Positions 51,202-63,805 of a stretch of DNA of 64,000 nucleotides are shown in pieces. Every line of letters begins with the position of its first letter. Positions within the stretch are counted from its first letter, which is position 1. The translations under genes and the position numbers were made by a program. A model generated the notes under the pieces. The model worked only from the letters and a program-made list of their open reading frames with translations, was not told where the DNA came from and did not search any database. The stretch is from Reticulitermes speratus (Eukaryota; Arthropoda; Insecta; Blattodea; Rhinotermitidae): positions 4,430,715 to 4,494,714 of the forward strand of contig JAJKFL010000006.1 of NCBI GenBank assembly GCA_021186555.1, in the 5' to 3' direction.

Positions 51202-54200
51202 ATGGTGAGTATTTTCACACTTCTGAGCAGGTTCTTCGTGTTATTGTGGTTAGTTTCCAAAAATTGTAACAGTTAAGATTTCTGTAATTTTGTTAACCTG
51301 GTTTTGATGGACTAGCATACTACTTAAAAGTAGAAATTTTCATTGTGTAGTACTGTAGTGAAATCAAACTCTTGGCTGACCGTAATGCTGTTTGAACTGT
51401 GTAATTATTTATGTGCACATATTACCCACTACACAACATAATGCGTGATATTCTTGACCTTTACATTTCGTGTATTAGTAATATTTAGAGTGATGCTCTG
51501 TGTTTGCTTTTATTCAGGCCGCATAATAGTTTTCAGTCATTTGAAGAATATTTATTGCCCAGTCTTGGGCAGTCTCCATGACCTATTCAGAAATGTTTAC
51601 ATCAGGTTACCTGCCTTGCTTTCATTGTAAGTTGCTCAGGCTTAACATACTTCTGCTGCTTTAGTTGTAAAGTGTTGCGGAAATGGTTGTGACTTTTGAA
51701 GCAGATTGTTTCACGAAATTACGGTATTCCTGTTATGTAAATTGTATGAAAAAGTAAAAATTATTCCCTTTATTGCAAAGAAGGTTTTATAAAGTATATA
51801 TTGAACCATTATGCCATAACTTAAATTCTTAAGCATGTGATTAAAAGTGAAGTTTTGTGTGAGGTTTTTAGTGAGTACAAATCAGGAGGAATTAATAAAT
51901 TCCTCCTGATTTGTACTCACCAAAACCTCACACAAAACAGATCAGCATATATTCTTTGTCACTGAAACTGGCAATTAGACAATAGACTTCTCACCATGGC
52001 ATATTAGCCACATGTTGCCTCTCACATGGTATAGGCACTCCATCTGTTTTGCCTCTTTGTGATGATTTGCTGTAGAAGTGAATGAGGTTGTATTAACCAG
52101 TAAATGAATGATCATCAGTCTCTTCTAATCATGGGTTTCAGTTTGTAATTATGTCTCTGCTACTTGTCATCCTTCCATTCCTTCCTGTTAACTACTGGAA
52201 AACATATTATACACACGTAGCCTCGGAGTGAGACTGGATGCTTTGGAGAAGAAATCTTTTTGCCCCTGCCAGGAATTTAACCACAATTTCTCAGATGTTC
52301 TGCCCATGGCCTAGTCCTTTGCATTATTGTCTTCACTGAATTCTAGCTTGAGTAGCTAACAGTGCTGTGAACTCAACTGATCTAACCTAATGTTCATCAG
52401 TGTATCTTAGTTATTGTTTGTATAGTAGCAATGCTGTTAACATTTTTTTTTACCAGTTCTGCATTAACCTTTATCCCACTTGGGTAGGTATTTAAATTCT
52501 AGCATATGTATATGAAAAACCTGAGTATTATTTGAACAGAAAAAGATAAAATTATGAAATAGCATTTTGTATAAAATAAAACAGAGATTACAAAGCACGC
52601 CTTAAAAATCCAGTTAATTTCCTTGTTGCCTAAATATGTAAATCGAATTCCGAGCGGTATTTTCCTGTGTGCGTTCATGTATGTGGACACAGCTCTTTAA
52701 AAGTTTAAGTAAGCTTCTTTAACTTTTCATTTCAGGTTCTTATAGCAGCTGCTGTTTGTACAAAATCGGGGAAAAGTAAGTGTTACAAGAAAATTGTGAG
52801 ATTATGCCTTGGCAGTAAAATGGATTAACAAATTGAAACCTTGTATTATTTTCCATGTAGGTCTTATCTGTTTTTGTATTGGTTTGAAATCTGTGTGCAT
52901 GCATTATTGGCCTTCAATTTCTGATAATTATCTATACTGAGGTTATTGTTAAATATAAATATACTGTATCTGTTACCCTGTATTATCTGTGATTAGGGGT
53001 TAGTTATGTAGTGTAGTTATTTTGATTTGTTTACAACCTGCAACATTCTTCTTTGTCTCAGCTTACAGAATAAAACTGCATAAGTAAAAAGCACACATGC
53101 AGTTTGACCACAGGGTGATGTTGCATGAGACCTGTTGGTGTAGTCCCCACAAGATGGGATCTTAAAATAAGTTAAATTCAGTTGTGTTGAAAGTGGTTGT
53201 TACAATTTGTGCACATGGTTATGAATCATATTTTTGTATTTCATCATCATCATTTATCAGTCATCCCTATATTCAAATTGTAGGCATTAGGTGTGTATTT
53301 TTGTAAAGTGAGGGATTTTCAGTTGCTCTTCTCTTGGAGAGTATAGAATGACCTCTAAACTGCCTTCCAGAAGATTCTTGTCTTCTTCGTATGGCTCTTT
53401 GGCCCATTGCCTGGCCATGATATCCTTCTGCACATCATCTTACCAACAACTCCTTGGCTTTCCAGCAGGCCTTTTTCCTCTGAGACTTCCTTCCAGAATC
53501 CAGAAGATTATGTAATAACCTTTAAAATTGCTTGCAGCGATTGTTTCCCGCCAGTTTGTGGAGATGACGAAGGCTCGTATAGAGGGCCTGTTATCTGCCT
53601 TCCCTAAACTGATGTCAACAGGAAAGCAGCATACGTTTGTGGAAACCGATTCAGTGCGATATGTGTATCAGCCACTTGAGAAGCTGTATATGTTGCTCAT
53701 AACAACAAAGGCCAGCAACATTTTAGAGGACTTGGAGACACTAAGGCTTTTCTCCCGAGTGGTTGGTTAAAATATTTTGTTGTTTACTGCAATGATTCTC
53801 AGCCTTTTGCAACTTGCACCCCACTGGTCATTTGTGGGGGGGGGGGGGGGGACATTAGTAAAAACAAGCTCTCTTTCTGAGAAATGTGTTATTGCTGTTG
53901 TGAAACTTCAGTATTATATTAATCATTAATGAAAGCTCTTATCTTAAAGATATCAGTGCCCACTGAGCGAGAACCACTGATTTAATGTGCCATAGAATTT
54001 AATTTTCATTTGTACAGCCATGCACTGGGAGCCAGGATAGCATAGTTGGTGTCATGACTAGGCTGTGGGCTGGCTGATCCAGGGTTCAATTCCCAGCAGG
54101 GGTAAGGGATTTTCTCTTTCTCCAAAATGTTCAGATGAGCTCTGGGACTCACCCAGTCTCCCATTCAGTGGGTAGGAGAGTTCTTTCTCCAGGAGAAAAG

Positions 54201-57200
54201 TAGCCTGTGTGCGAAGCTGACAACTCATCTCCATCTAGCACCAAGGGTAGGAATGAATGGAGCTATACCTCTGCTCCCATTTTGTCTTCATGGCACACAC
54301 AGGGACTAACTGACCTTTACCTTTACCTTTACTTCAGATGTGTTGGTTGCCTTTACATTCTTGAATTATTTTGTAACATGGCTGTAAACATTCTGTAAAC
54401 AAGCAGTTTTTCTGGGGCTTCAATTCAAACACCATTATTGTCCAGTTTCTCCTGATTTAAAGCATGTTATTTTTCTGTTTTCTTCTTGTGCAGCACTGTA
54501 CCTGGCTTTGTTTAACTGAATAAATTTTTCACATGCATTGAAGCCGGGGCACCTGCCTGGCATTCCAACACTGACAGCACAGCAGGCATATAGGCTTACC
54601 TGTCTACACATAGCATGACCATACTTTCCTGTGCTGAAGCACACAAATCTACCACTCTGTATATAATTGTAATGTTTTATGATGCTCTATAATCCTGTTA
54701 TAGTCCTATACAGTAATAGAAACCTCCTTTAGATTCCAGAATATTGCCGAAGCATGGAAGAGTCTGAAATAGCAGATAATGCTTTCAATTTGATCTTTGC
54801 ATTTGATGAGATTGTAGCATTGGGATATCGAGAAAGTGTGAATCTGGCACAGATCAGGACGTTTGTTGAAATGGATTCACATGAAGAGAAAGTGTATCAA
54901 GCAGTTAGACAAGTAAGTCACCACCACATGTCCATATTATGTCATACAGAAAAATAAAACTAGCATTTTATTAGTCCATTTAGGATGGGCTCAGGAATAC
55001 ATTGGGGTGTCTGCTGGCTGAGAGGTCAAGAAATAGCAGTTTTGTGCCTAATAACATATATTGGGGGGGGGGGGGGGTGCGGTACATATTTAGCATTTGT
55101 ATTGTTTTGTTTATTATTAAAAATTACAAAGCAGTGTAAATGTGAAATGTGTAAAAATATATAATACTGTACCAGTACAACATTGTACTTTGTCAACTCC
55201 ATCATCTTCCACATTTTGTAGGTTTTCTCTCATAGTAAACGCAGATGCTATGTATATAGTTAATGCTGAATGTAAATTCTGAGTTTATGATCTAAACAGT
55301 AGTTCCATTCCAACTTTTTTCAGACTCAAGAGAGGGAAGCTAAAAACAAGATGCGAGAGAAAGCAAAGGAATTACAACGGCAACGGATGGAATCAAACAA
55401 GAAAGGTGTTAAGAGTTCTGGATTTGGTGGTGGAGGTTTCGGTAGCAATACTGGCTACTCTTCAGCACCAATTGTGGGAGACTCTGCCACTATTCCAGCA
55501 GATATTAACAAGCCTAGCTTCACAGCCATACAGTAAGTATTGGTATTTGCAGAGCAGTAATCACCTACAAAAGCATTTTCCTTGGTCTGTCATCTGTGTA
55601 CAGTGATCTGCTCATGGTAAACAATGTGGATGGAGTGTGGAATGTTTCATGTTTTTCAGCCATTGCCCATTGTTTGTATGCTGAGTTGATGTTCCTCCTG
55701 TTTGTAATGGTTATTTTTCTTTAACCTTTACTAATCACGCATCACATTACCACAAAAGCACATATGCATGATGCAACAGTGAAGCATTGCAGATTTTCAG
55801 TACGAATACCATTCATTACCCTCAGTTAAAATATGACTACCACATGTAGAAGCATGAGATTTAAAATCTATTCCCAGATGATAATCCCTTTTTGTGGGTT
55901 ACTATATAACACTGTCAGTGGCTCATTATATGGCATGATGTGGTACGTGAATGCTGAAATGGTCAGGACTGGTAAGGATGCAATTAAGGCTGAGATGATT
56001 AACCATAGTTTAGTAATGGCTGTTCCTGTCTGCTAACTGTTGGTCTGATCTAGAAGAACGAAGCAGTGACATGATGTTTCTGTAATTTTCTTGAAATTCA
56101 GGTTATAAATTATCCCAGCTTAAAATCATCTTAAATTGCTTTCATTTTGCTTGCAGTGTAAGCATTGCAAGAAACTGTCCTACATGACAAAAGTTAACAC
56201 TCTTATGAACATGTGGTTTGTGGAATCTGTTTTAGGAAGCCTGCTGTTACCACAAAAGCCATGAAACTGGGAAGCAAATCCCGTGATGTGGAATCATTTG
56301 TGGATCAGCTGAAGTCAGAGGGTGAGAATGTAGTGGCACCAGTTGTGACTCGTGCAACCCCAACACCCAGAGTTCCCTTGCTGCAGAGAATACAGAAGAG
56401 TATGTTGAAATATTTACACTTGATGTAAAACTGAAATATATATGTAATTACAGCATCAACATTAGAGTATTATACTATCTGTTATTAAGACTAGTCTTGC
56501 AGAATATGGCAGCTAGTAGTTCAGTGCATGTTACAAAGATTCTTCACTGAAGAAGGAAGCAGCAGGTTCCTTTGGAATATTGGTAACTGTACCAGTCTCT
56601 GTGTCAATACACCCCAGAAAACTGCAGTTGTAATATTCACTGCTGTGAGAATGTCATATCTTGTAACTATTTTACCTCAAACAGGAAGGTGCCCAACATG
56701 AAGGATGATGCTGTTGCAAGCTTAATCCACAGAGCACACAGAGAGATCTGTTTAGAACAATTGTGTGAGCACCATGGGTATAAACATATCTTGAATTTGG
56801 TTGTTGCAGTGTTCATTTACGGCAGGAAGAGCGTCTTATGCTGAGAGTGGGACGTGATGGAGGCCTTCAGAACTTTGAACTGCATGGACTTGTAATGCTG
56901 CGGATTTCTGATGAGAAGTTGGGTCGCATTCGAGTACAACTTGAAAATAAAGATACGCGGGGCATTCAGTTACAGGTAAGTCGTTGCAAATCAGTTTCAC
57001 TACAGTTTTGTTTTTCTTGTGTTGTGGGCTACGTGCCTTTGTCCGTGTCTGCTGAAGGCAAAAACAAGTTGTTCAGGAGATGATGATCGCATATCTTCTG
57101 TAATACAGCATTCTTTTGTTTTTTAATATACAAGTATACTTTTATTTTCAACAGTTTACATATCATAATATCGCATCATGCCCTTTCTTCTTCCTTCTAG

Positions 57201-60200
57201 CATTAATGACTTCAGGAACTGACTGAACTTTCAGATCAGTAGTCAGGAACATTATAAAAAACATACTGTTATTCACTGTGATGCACTCATTTCATTATTA
57301 AAGCATCTTTTCATATGTTTTGCATGATCAATAACTTCGTTGCCCTGTTCATAGAAACTAAGAGCTGCTTGTGAAGACCCATCTTGATGACTTGCACATA
57401 TGTACGGTAGCCACAGCTGTTAGAGTGATGTGCAAGTGTTGTGAGTGCACTGAGTGCATGGTTTGCCTAGGACACCAGTTTCTAGCACCTAGTCTAGGGT
57501 CACCCCTGGCTATGCATGTTCATACTTAATTGTTTCATGCTTGACATTGCATAAAGTATGAAACATTAAACATTTCATAACTTCTGTGATTTATTTTGGA
57601 ATTTTATAGAATTCTCGATTTCACATTATATATCAGGTTATTACTTCTCTGATGTTGCACATTTGACGTGAGTATTATTTGTGTTACTGTAATAACTCTA
57701 TCTTTCTATTTGTATTTTGAAATAGACACATCCAAATGTGGACAAGGAATTATTTAAGTCAAAGTCACAAGTTGGGTTGAAGAATCCTGGAAAACCATTT
57801 CCCCTCCACACTGATGTTGGTGTCCTAAAATGGAGATTTCAAACTCAGGATGAGAGCTGTATTCCTTTGTCAAGTAAGTCTTACACAAAATGTGGGAATA
57901 ATGGAGAATATGGCAGCATTTTGTAGACAGTATTATGCTAATAAGTCGACCTCGGTGGACTAGTGGTTAGCGTGCTCGCCACTGGACCCAAGGTTCGCGG
58001 GTTCGATCCCGACCGAGGTCGATGGATTTTTAAGGGTGATAAAAATCCGGAGCACCACTTCCTTCGGAGGAGAAGTAAAGCCGTCGGTCCCATGTCGTAG
58101 ATTTACGGCATGTAAAAGAACCTTACGGGCATGAATAGAAATGTTTCGTAAGCAAAATTCAACCCCAATTTCTCACCCAAGTCTCCTGACTGCCTGCCAG
58201 ATGGCTCTGGCGGTCACATCAGGATCGATAGAACAGCAGCGCGGCCAGTTGGCCAGTCACCAACTGCCACGAATGCGCACGACCCAGTAACCTCGGAAAG
58301 AGGAGGCCCGAGCCCATATAGGGCTGTTGAGCCATGGTTATTATTATTATTATTATTATGCTAATAAACACTTTGTTTCATTCAAGTTTCAGAGTATGCA
58401 AAGCCTGCATTTTGTCTGTTAGAACTCAGTTTTTTAAAACCTAAATTGATAAAAATGTTGATTTCTTTAGATTTTTGTATTTACGTGTGTTTACAATTTC
58501 TGATGCTTGTTTCATTACTTTTTGAGAGGGCACTTTTTGAGGTTATTGGGTGAGATTCATTTCAATGGCATTTAACTGCATTACCATTAGTATTTTCTAC
58601 TTGAAGTTAATGCAGATGTATTGACTGTTCAATGTTCTTATTCTGATTTTGTTCCTAGTAAACTGCTGGCCCTCAGAGAATGGTCAAGGTGGCTGTGATG
58701 TTAACATAGAGTATGAACTGGAACATGAGCAGATGGAACTGAATGATGTGTGCATCACCATACCTCTTCCGTGAGTAACTTCCTGTACAAATTACTTTAC
58801 TTGAGACTCGCAAAGATGGAACTGAAAACAAGCTGCAGAGTTTATTGTTGAGAACAATAAATTAAAATAAAGTAAAGTAAAGTGGAAGTACTAATATAGC
58901 AACTTAATGTGCAGTTTTGTGAGACTGAAAACTTATAAGTGAAGTATGTACACTATTTTTATAGAGTGGATACACTGTACTTAGATTACACCATATGAAA
59001 GATTAAAATGTGTTTGAACCCCTTATGAGTGATACATAGTACAGTGATACCTCGGCTAACGAAGATAATTCGTTCCGGAATCACATTCGTTAGCCGAAAC
59101 GTTAGCAACTTTCTGCTTCCCTTGGGTTTGTCGCTTACTTTTTTTGGTTGGTGGGTCTCCCGTATGTGATGTGGTCAGCTCATTTCTTTGTCACACACAT
59201 ACAGACGGAAAAGATAAGCTCCTGGAATGGCCCGACCGTTCATGTTTGCTGCTTTATGTTAGCGCGAGCGTCCACTAAAACATTCGTTAGCCGAATCCAT
59301 ATTCGTTAGCGAGTCCAAAAAACAGCGAAAAAATCTTCGTTAGCCGAAAAATTCGTTAGCAGGGTCACTCGTTAGCCGAGGTATCACTGTATATCTGCGA
59401 AGTGTATCCTGACAAGGAGTACAGGTGTTCTGTCTCAACCACCCCCACCCCTTCATTGTTATTTTAATGATTGGTTGCCAAGTTCACTAAACTTGTACCA
59501 TATGTCACTAGCAGATGGTCGACTACCGCCAATAAGCAGTAGATGCCCCAGATGGCAACTTATTAAGAAATGAATATAAAGTTGCAAATAGGACAGCTTA
59601 GTTTACTAACACACAAATAGAAGCACAGTACAGCTCCTTCCTGTGTTACACAAACTTAAGCTTAATGCAAATCCAGCTTTATGTAAAAGCCTTAAAGTTG
59701 CGCATGGAAATTTATGTTGATGGGTAAGCAGATGGCTTACGTGGTGTAGTACATATGGGTACCTGTGGTCAGTCACCTTCCTCACATGGGATCAGTGGTC
59801 AGCAGCATCTTTGTATGTTGATGTGCTGACTGCGTAGCACACAGTTTCTGACATACGTAAAATTTGGCTTATGTAAAGATCTGTGGAACCAACATAAGTC
59901 GGGGACTCTCTTATTTACCTCCCACCTACACTTTTCAAAATTTCATTTATAAACAGCCATATGAAGAGTATCACCATTTTCCATACTGCCAAAACCACCA
60001 TCATTTCACTTGAAAGTTGCCTTGGCCTAATGTATGATTTGTGTAATATGTTTAGTCATAATGTGATAAAACTGTATTTGTGATTATTCTTCTGAAACTG
60101 GTTTATACTGATTGCAGTATTGGCAGTTCCCCAGTCGTAAATGAATGTGATGGCGAGTACACACATGACCCTCGAAAGAACATTCTTCTTTGGACGCTGC

Positions 60201-62369
60201 CCATTATTGATGCCAGCAACAAATCTGGCTCCTTGGAGTTCAGTGCTACAGCATCGCCTGGTGACTTCTTTCCTCTTCAGATCAGTTTTGTTTCAAAGAA
60301 ATCATATGCTGATCTGATGGTAAGATTTCAGATTTTTCCTGCTTTACCTTCTGAAAGGAGCTCACTTCCCTTCCAGTTGTATTGTCTGTAGAAGTACATT
60401 ATTTTAGTTTGTCCAGGCACATGTAGACATTCAGTGTTAAAACCTTAAGATATGCTGACCATGTTTGTGACCAGAAACTACTTTATCACACCTCATACTG
60501 ATTTGAATAAGAAAGTCTTGAGCTTTCCATTAAGTATTTTTCTTTGTTAGTTTGACCTCAGGAGGGGGCAGAGAACATTACATTCATAAACTCAAACCCT
60601 GGTTAGTAAAGGAAAACCCATCCATCAAGTTGGGGTTAGCACAAACAGGGTTAGTAGTATAATAGTGTGGGTATGCATGAGTATGGCCACCGTTCTATGT
60701 GAACTTAACTCTTTGATCACTGCACCCTGGATATCGCAGCCATTGCACCCACAATATGTCCCCCCTCCCCTTTAGGGGGGGGGGGGGGCAAACATCTAGA
60801 AATATTTGTACATATCTTCCAGTTTGATGAGGCAATGCACTAAGAAATACTCAGAAGTGAAAGGTTTATAAGCATGGTGAGAAAAGCCAGTGAGTTAACA
60901 TATAGATAATCAGAGATTCGGGTTTTGGCAGTTTGATGTTGGCACAGGTGTTATTATCCCAGGCTTGGGAAGCATTGAAGTGCTGAACATTGTAGCAGCA
61001 CAGTAAACAACTGGTTATAGTACCCATACAGTGCTGATAAGTGTGTAAGATTCAGTATGTATAAGTTTTGTAGTATGGTTTTTTTTGCAGCCAAGAATGA
61101 GGGGCAAATTAATTAATAATAACTTGAAAATTAGAGGATTGTGAAATGAAATTTAGGGGTTGGTTTTAAATTTATACTTCTTATGAATACCTGCAAAAGT
61201 GAGCCATGCACATATATCAGTTGTCTGCAGATTTTCTCACACACACTTCTTGTAGAGAAATTCTTACAGTGTTGGGAAAATATATGGTATGATCTTTGGG
61301 TCTTTCAAGACTCATTATCTGGTGTTCCACCCTTCATGAACTGTCTGCTGTCAAATTTATGTAACCTCATGTTCCAAGAAAGTTACGGAATTTCTTGAGT
61401 CATTTGGGCTACCAGCAACTTGTCAGGGAGGACTGTACTGTACAAAAATACTTATATACCATATTTTCCTGAATATAAGACAATTTTTCCCAAATTCCTC
61501 ATCTGAGAAATGGGGGGGGGGGGGGGTTGCCTAAAAATCGCACCCAATGTTAAACATGTTTGGTGTAGGTGAGGGAAGGCAAACCAGTGGCATGCATGTG
61601 AATTTGTTTGGCACATACACATATTGATAACACTGCCATATTTTCATATGAAAATGAAAATCTTTCTGGTCAAGAGCAGCCAATAAATACACACCCTTTC
61701 CCAGTGCAGTATAAGCTTAGTTACCCAGACACTGTTAATTTTTGCATAAAATTGATTGTACCATTGTTGCAGTATGTAATTCCTTTCACTACTTGCTACA
61801 GTAGAACCCTGTTAAGAACTCTTTAAGTCTTTCAAGGGACCAGAGGATTAGGGACTCCTTAAGAGGGAAGCTTATTAAAAGCAATAGGATTTTGGGACTT
61901 TAAAAATCAAGACTTCTTACAGGGGAAAACTTCTTATGAGGGGACTTCTTATCCGGGTTGTACTGTATGTACTGTTCGTACAAAATATGTGTTATTTTCT
62001 CTAAATTGGTCTATTTCAATAAAATTTAGCATCAAATAGTAATTGTGGCCTAAAAATGAAACTTAAAAATGTCCCTCCCATCAATCCTGTTTGGCACATT
62101 ACAGACTTGTCTTGTAAATTCCTAGTGGTTGTGGCACTTAATGTCATAAAGGTTTGCCATCCCTGTTGTAGGTATTTTCGTGAAAATCGAATGCTGTGCA
62201 GGGAGTCATCTTATATTCAGGTGAATACAGTAAAGACGGCAAAGCGTGTCTTTTAAACATTCCTTTATGTATCCTGTAGGTGACAGAGGTGCTGCAAGTG
62301 GATGATGATTCACCAGTGAAATTCTCTTTGGATACTGTCTTCTTCACCGAAAAGTATGAAATAGTTTAG
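51202..62369 (+). CDS. ARCN1: ARCN1, coatomer delta subunit (delta-COP)
   Basis: Subunit of the COPI coat that drives Golgi-to-ER retrograde transport. Eleven exons: 51202-51204 (ATG only), 52736-52775, 53538-53761, 54733-54912, 55324-55532, 56236-56399, 56810-56975, 57726-57873, 58659-58770, 60118-60319, 62280-62369; about 512 residues (human 511). The N-terminal longin-like domain carries [53 protein letters not shown] and [14 protein letters not shown] charged helix and Gly-rich linker follow (exon 5), then the mu-homology domain: [54 protein letters not shown], ending FFTEKYEIV. Exon 6 ends in phase 1 but exon 7 needs phase 2. In the other frame the end of exon 6 reads AENTEE and joins [10 protein letters not shown] as expected, so a single base seems missing between about 56330 and 56380. 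Confidence 0.95.
51852..51938. other. Long near-perfect hairpin in ARCN1 intron 1
   Basis: A 42-nt arm (51852-51893) and a 41-nt arm (51898-51938) pair with one mismatch and one bulge around a 4-nt loop AATA. Arm sequence includes GTGAGTACAAATCAGGAGGA. In the sense strand of the transcript, so it would fold in ARCN1 pre-mRNA. Confidence 0.7.
53787..53985. mobile_element. Possible hAT-type MITE
   Basis: Left end CAATGATTCTCAGCCTTTTG and right end GAGCGAGAACCACTG are inverted relatives of the CAGTGGTTCTCAACC terminus common in hAT elements. It holds a 16-G run. No 8-bp duplication was found, so this is tentative. In ARCN1 intron 3, 26 bp after the exon 3 donor. Confidence 0.4.
54010..54335 (+). 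mobile_element. tRNA-like SINE (type 4), best copy
   Basis: GGATAGCATAGTTGGTGTCA (box A-like) and GGGTTCAATTCCC (box B) head a body containing CTCATCTCCATCTAGCACC, ending in a CTTTAC microsatellite tail. It lies in ARCN1 intron 3. Several older fragments of the family occur elsewhere in the window. Confidence 0.7.
57931..58367 (+). mobile_element. tRNA-derived SINE with target-site duplication (type 3)
   Basis: TATTATGCTAATAA occurs at 57931-57944 and 58354-58367. Head GGACTAGTGGTTAGCGTGCT plus GGGTTCGATCCCGACC; the 3' module CCTCGGAAAGAGGAGGCCC and GGGCTGTTGAGCC precede a TTA tail. It lies in ARCN1 intron 8, 70 bp after the exon 8 donor. Confidence 0.9.
59040..59391. mobile_element. 348-bp MITE, CAGTGATACCTCGGCTAACG termini
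   Basis: Perfect 20-bp inverted termini between TA dinucleotides, with further GTTAGCCGA repeats inside (subterminal palindromes). It lies in ARCN1 intron 9. Tigger/pogo-type ends; no open frame of note. Confidence 0.85.
61797..61967. mobile_element. 167-bp MITE, CAGTAGAACCC termini
   Basis: TA-flanked; CAGTAGAACCC at the left and GGGTTGTACTG at the right. Interior runs of CTTCTTA/CTTAAG-like repeats. It lies in ARCN1 intron 10. Confidence 0.75.
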
Positions 62370-62393
62370 TTGAGCATGTAGCAACAATATAAG

Positions 62394-62399
62394 AATAAA
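62394..62399 (+). promoter_or_regulatory. Possible ARCN1 polyadenylation signal AATAAA
   Basis: AATAAA 25 bp after the ARCN1 TAG would give a very short 3' UTR. A second AATAAA at 62874-62879 is an alternative. Transcript ends are needed to choose. Confidence 0.35.
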
Positions 62400-63681
62400 T
62401 ATGTGGCTTTGTGTAACAACTTGCGTCACTGGCCATCAGCTACACATGAAGGTGATCTGACAGCAGTTTAATTAAGGAAATGAGTTATTTTCTACTCGCA
62501 TATTTTGGAAGCACAGTTTGGGCATATCATTCCTCATTTTTATCACCATTCAGAGTTGTGTATTGTGACATGGTCATAGAATCTGTGTGATGCTGCACCA
62601 GTTCTCCCTTAAGGACTACAGGTAACCAAATTAAATCTTTCTTGCTGCCATTTTTATGTTGTTTAAGGTAGGTGTGTTCTCTTTTTTCTGTGAGTGTCAG
62701 GAGTTTTTGTTATGTACTGGATATTTTTTTTCAGTAGGTTTTCGTAATTTAAAATACATTTTTATTCTATTATTACACCGTAAGTGCAATGTCCCCCCTC
62801 TTTTTTGTTATCTTTCACTCCGTGAGTTCTCCAAATGTACATTAATGCTGTTTTTAAAATGCTCACAAAACTTAATAAAACATTGACATTATCTACATAT
62901 TAAGTAAAAGATTCATAAAAACTGTTCATATTATTTACATCCAGGCAACGGTCTTTAGTGTGTGTGCCTTCTTAGCCAGACCTGAGGGTGCTACAACATG
63001 TGACTTGGTTCTGATCCATCTTTGATATGCTGAAACCATGTGTGGTCTTTTTATTACATGTTATTGAATAAGGAAGTGGCAGACTGTTTAATTGGTATCT
63101 TTGAACAGAAATTGTGTACTCTTGTTTCCATATAGTGAGATAATTTTATGTGAATGTGGTTATCTTGCAAAAGTCTCAAGAATTCACATGTGTTGAGCCT
63201 GACTCATGTGCAGGAGTAACCTTCCATTTGAGTAGTTCTTTTACCCCTTATTGGCTGTGCATTGCACTATTGAAACTGCAGTTGTGCACAGTTTGGGTGC
63301 ATGAGCACTTTACTTTCTCTGTAGTAACATCATAAACCTCCAGTAAAGATGTAGATGATGGTTAATACAAATTCTTGTACAGAAATGTGATAAGCAGACT
63401 CTTGCTGGCATAAGTTGTACGTTGCCAACACCTACATATAACCGAGAGTGATTTATATTATTGTATTTCATGAGACATATTACAATATTTTCATGTGTGT
63501 GTAGAACAGGTGGGGAAAAAAGAAAATATATATATATACTGTACAGTGTGTCGATACAGAATGTAATTAGAGATATGAAATACAGCACTGAATGACGGTC
63601 AGTACTGTTTCTGATAACATGGAGCTGTATGCAAATAATGCAAGTACACCTTAAATTATACACATGAAAATCTCATATGTT

Positions 63682-63805
63682 GTTAGTCTTGTAGGGAGTG
63701 ATGCCATGTAGTTTGACGGATAGGAACCAACATTTTAAATGGACCTGGTGCCTCCATCTTCAGGGTCCTACCAAGCTACAGGGCATCATATCAGAGTCCA
63801 TAATT
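63682..63805. repeat. Palindromic dispersed element, copy
   Basis: GTGATGCCATGTAGTTTGAC at the left and AAGCTACAGGGCATCATATC at the right form inverted ends around GGTGCCTCCATCTTCAGGG. Downstream of ARCN1. Confidence 0.65.

Noticed and set aside
57945..58020. tRNA gene (Asp/Lys-like) at 57.95 kb
   Set aside because: Head of a SINE with a 14-bp duplication and TTA tail; a second inverted copy exists at 44.6 kb.
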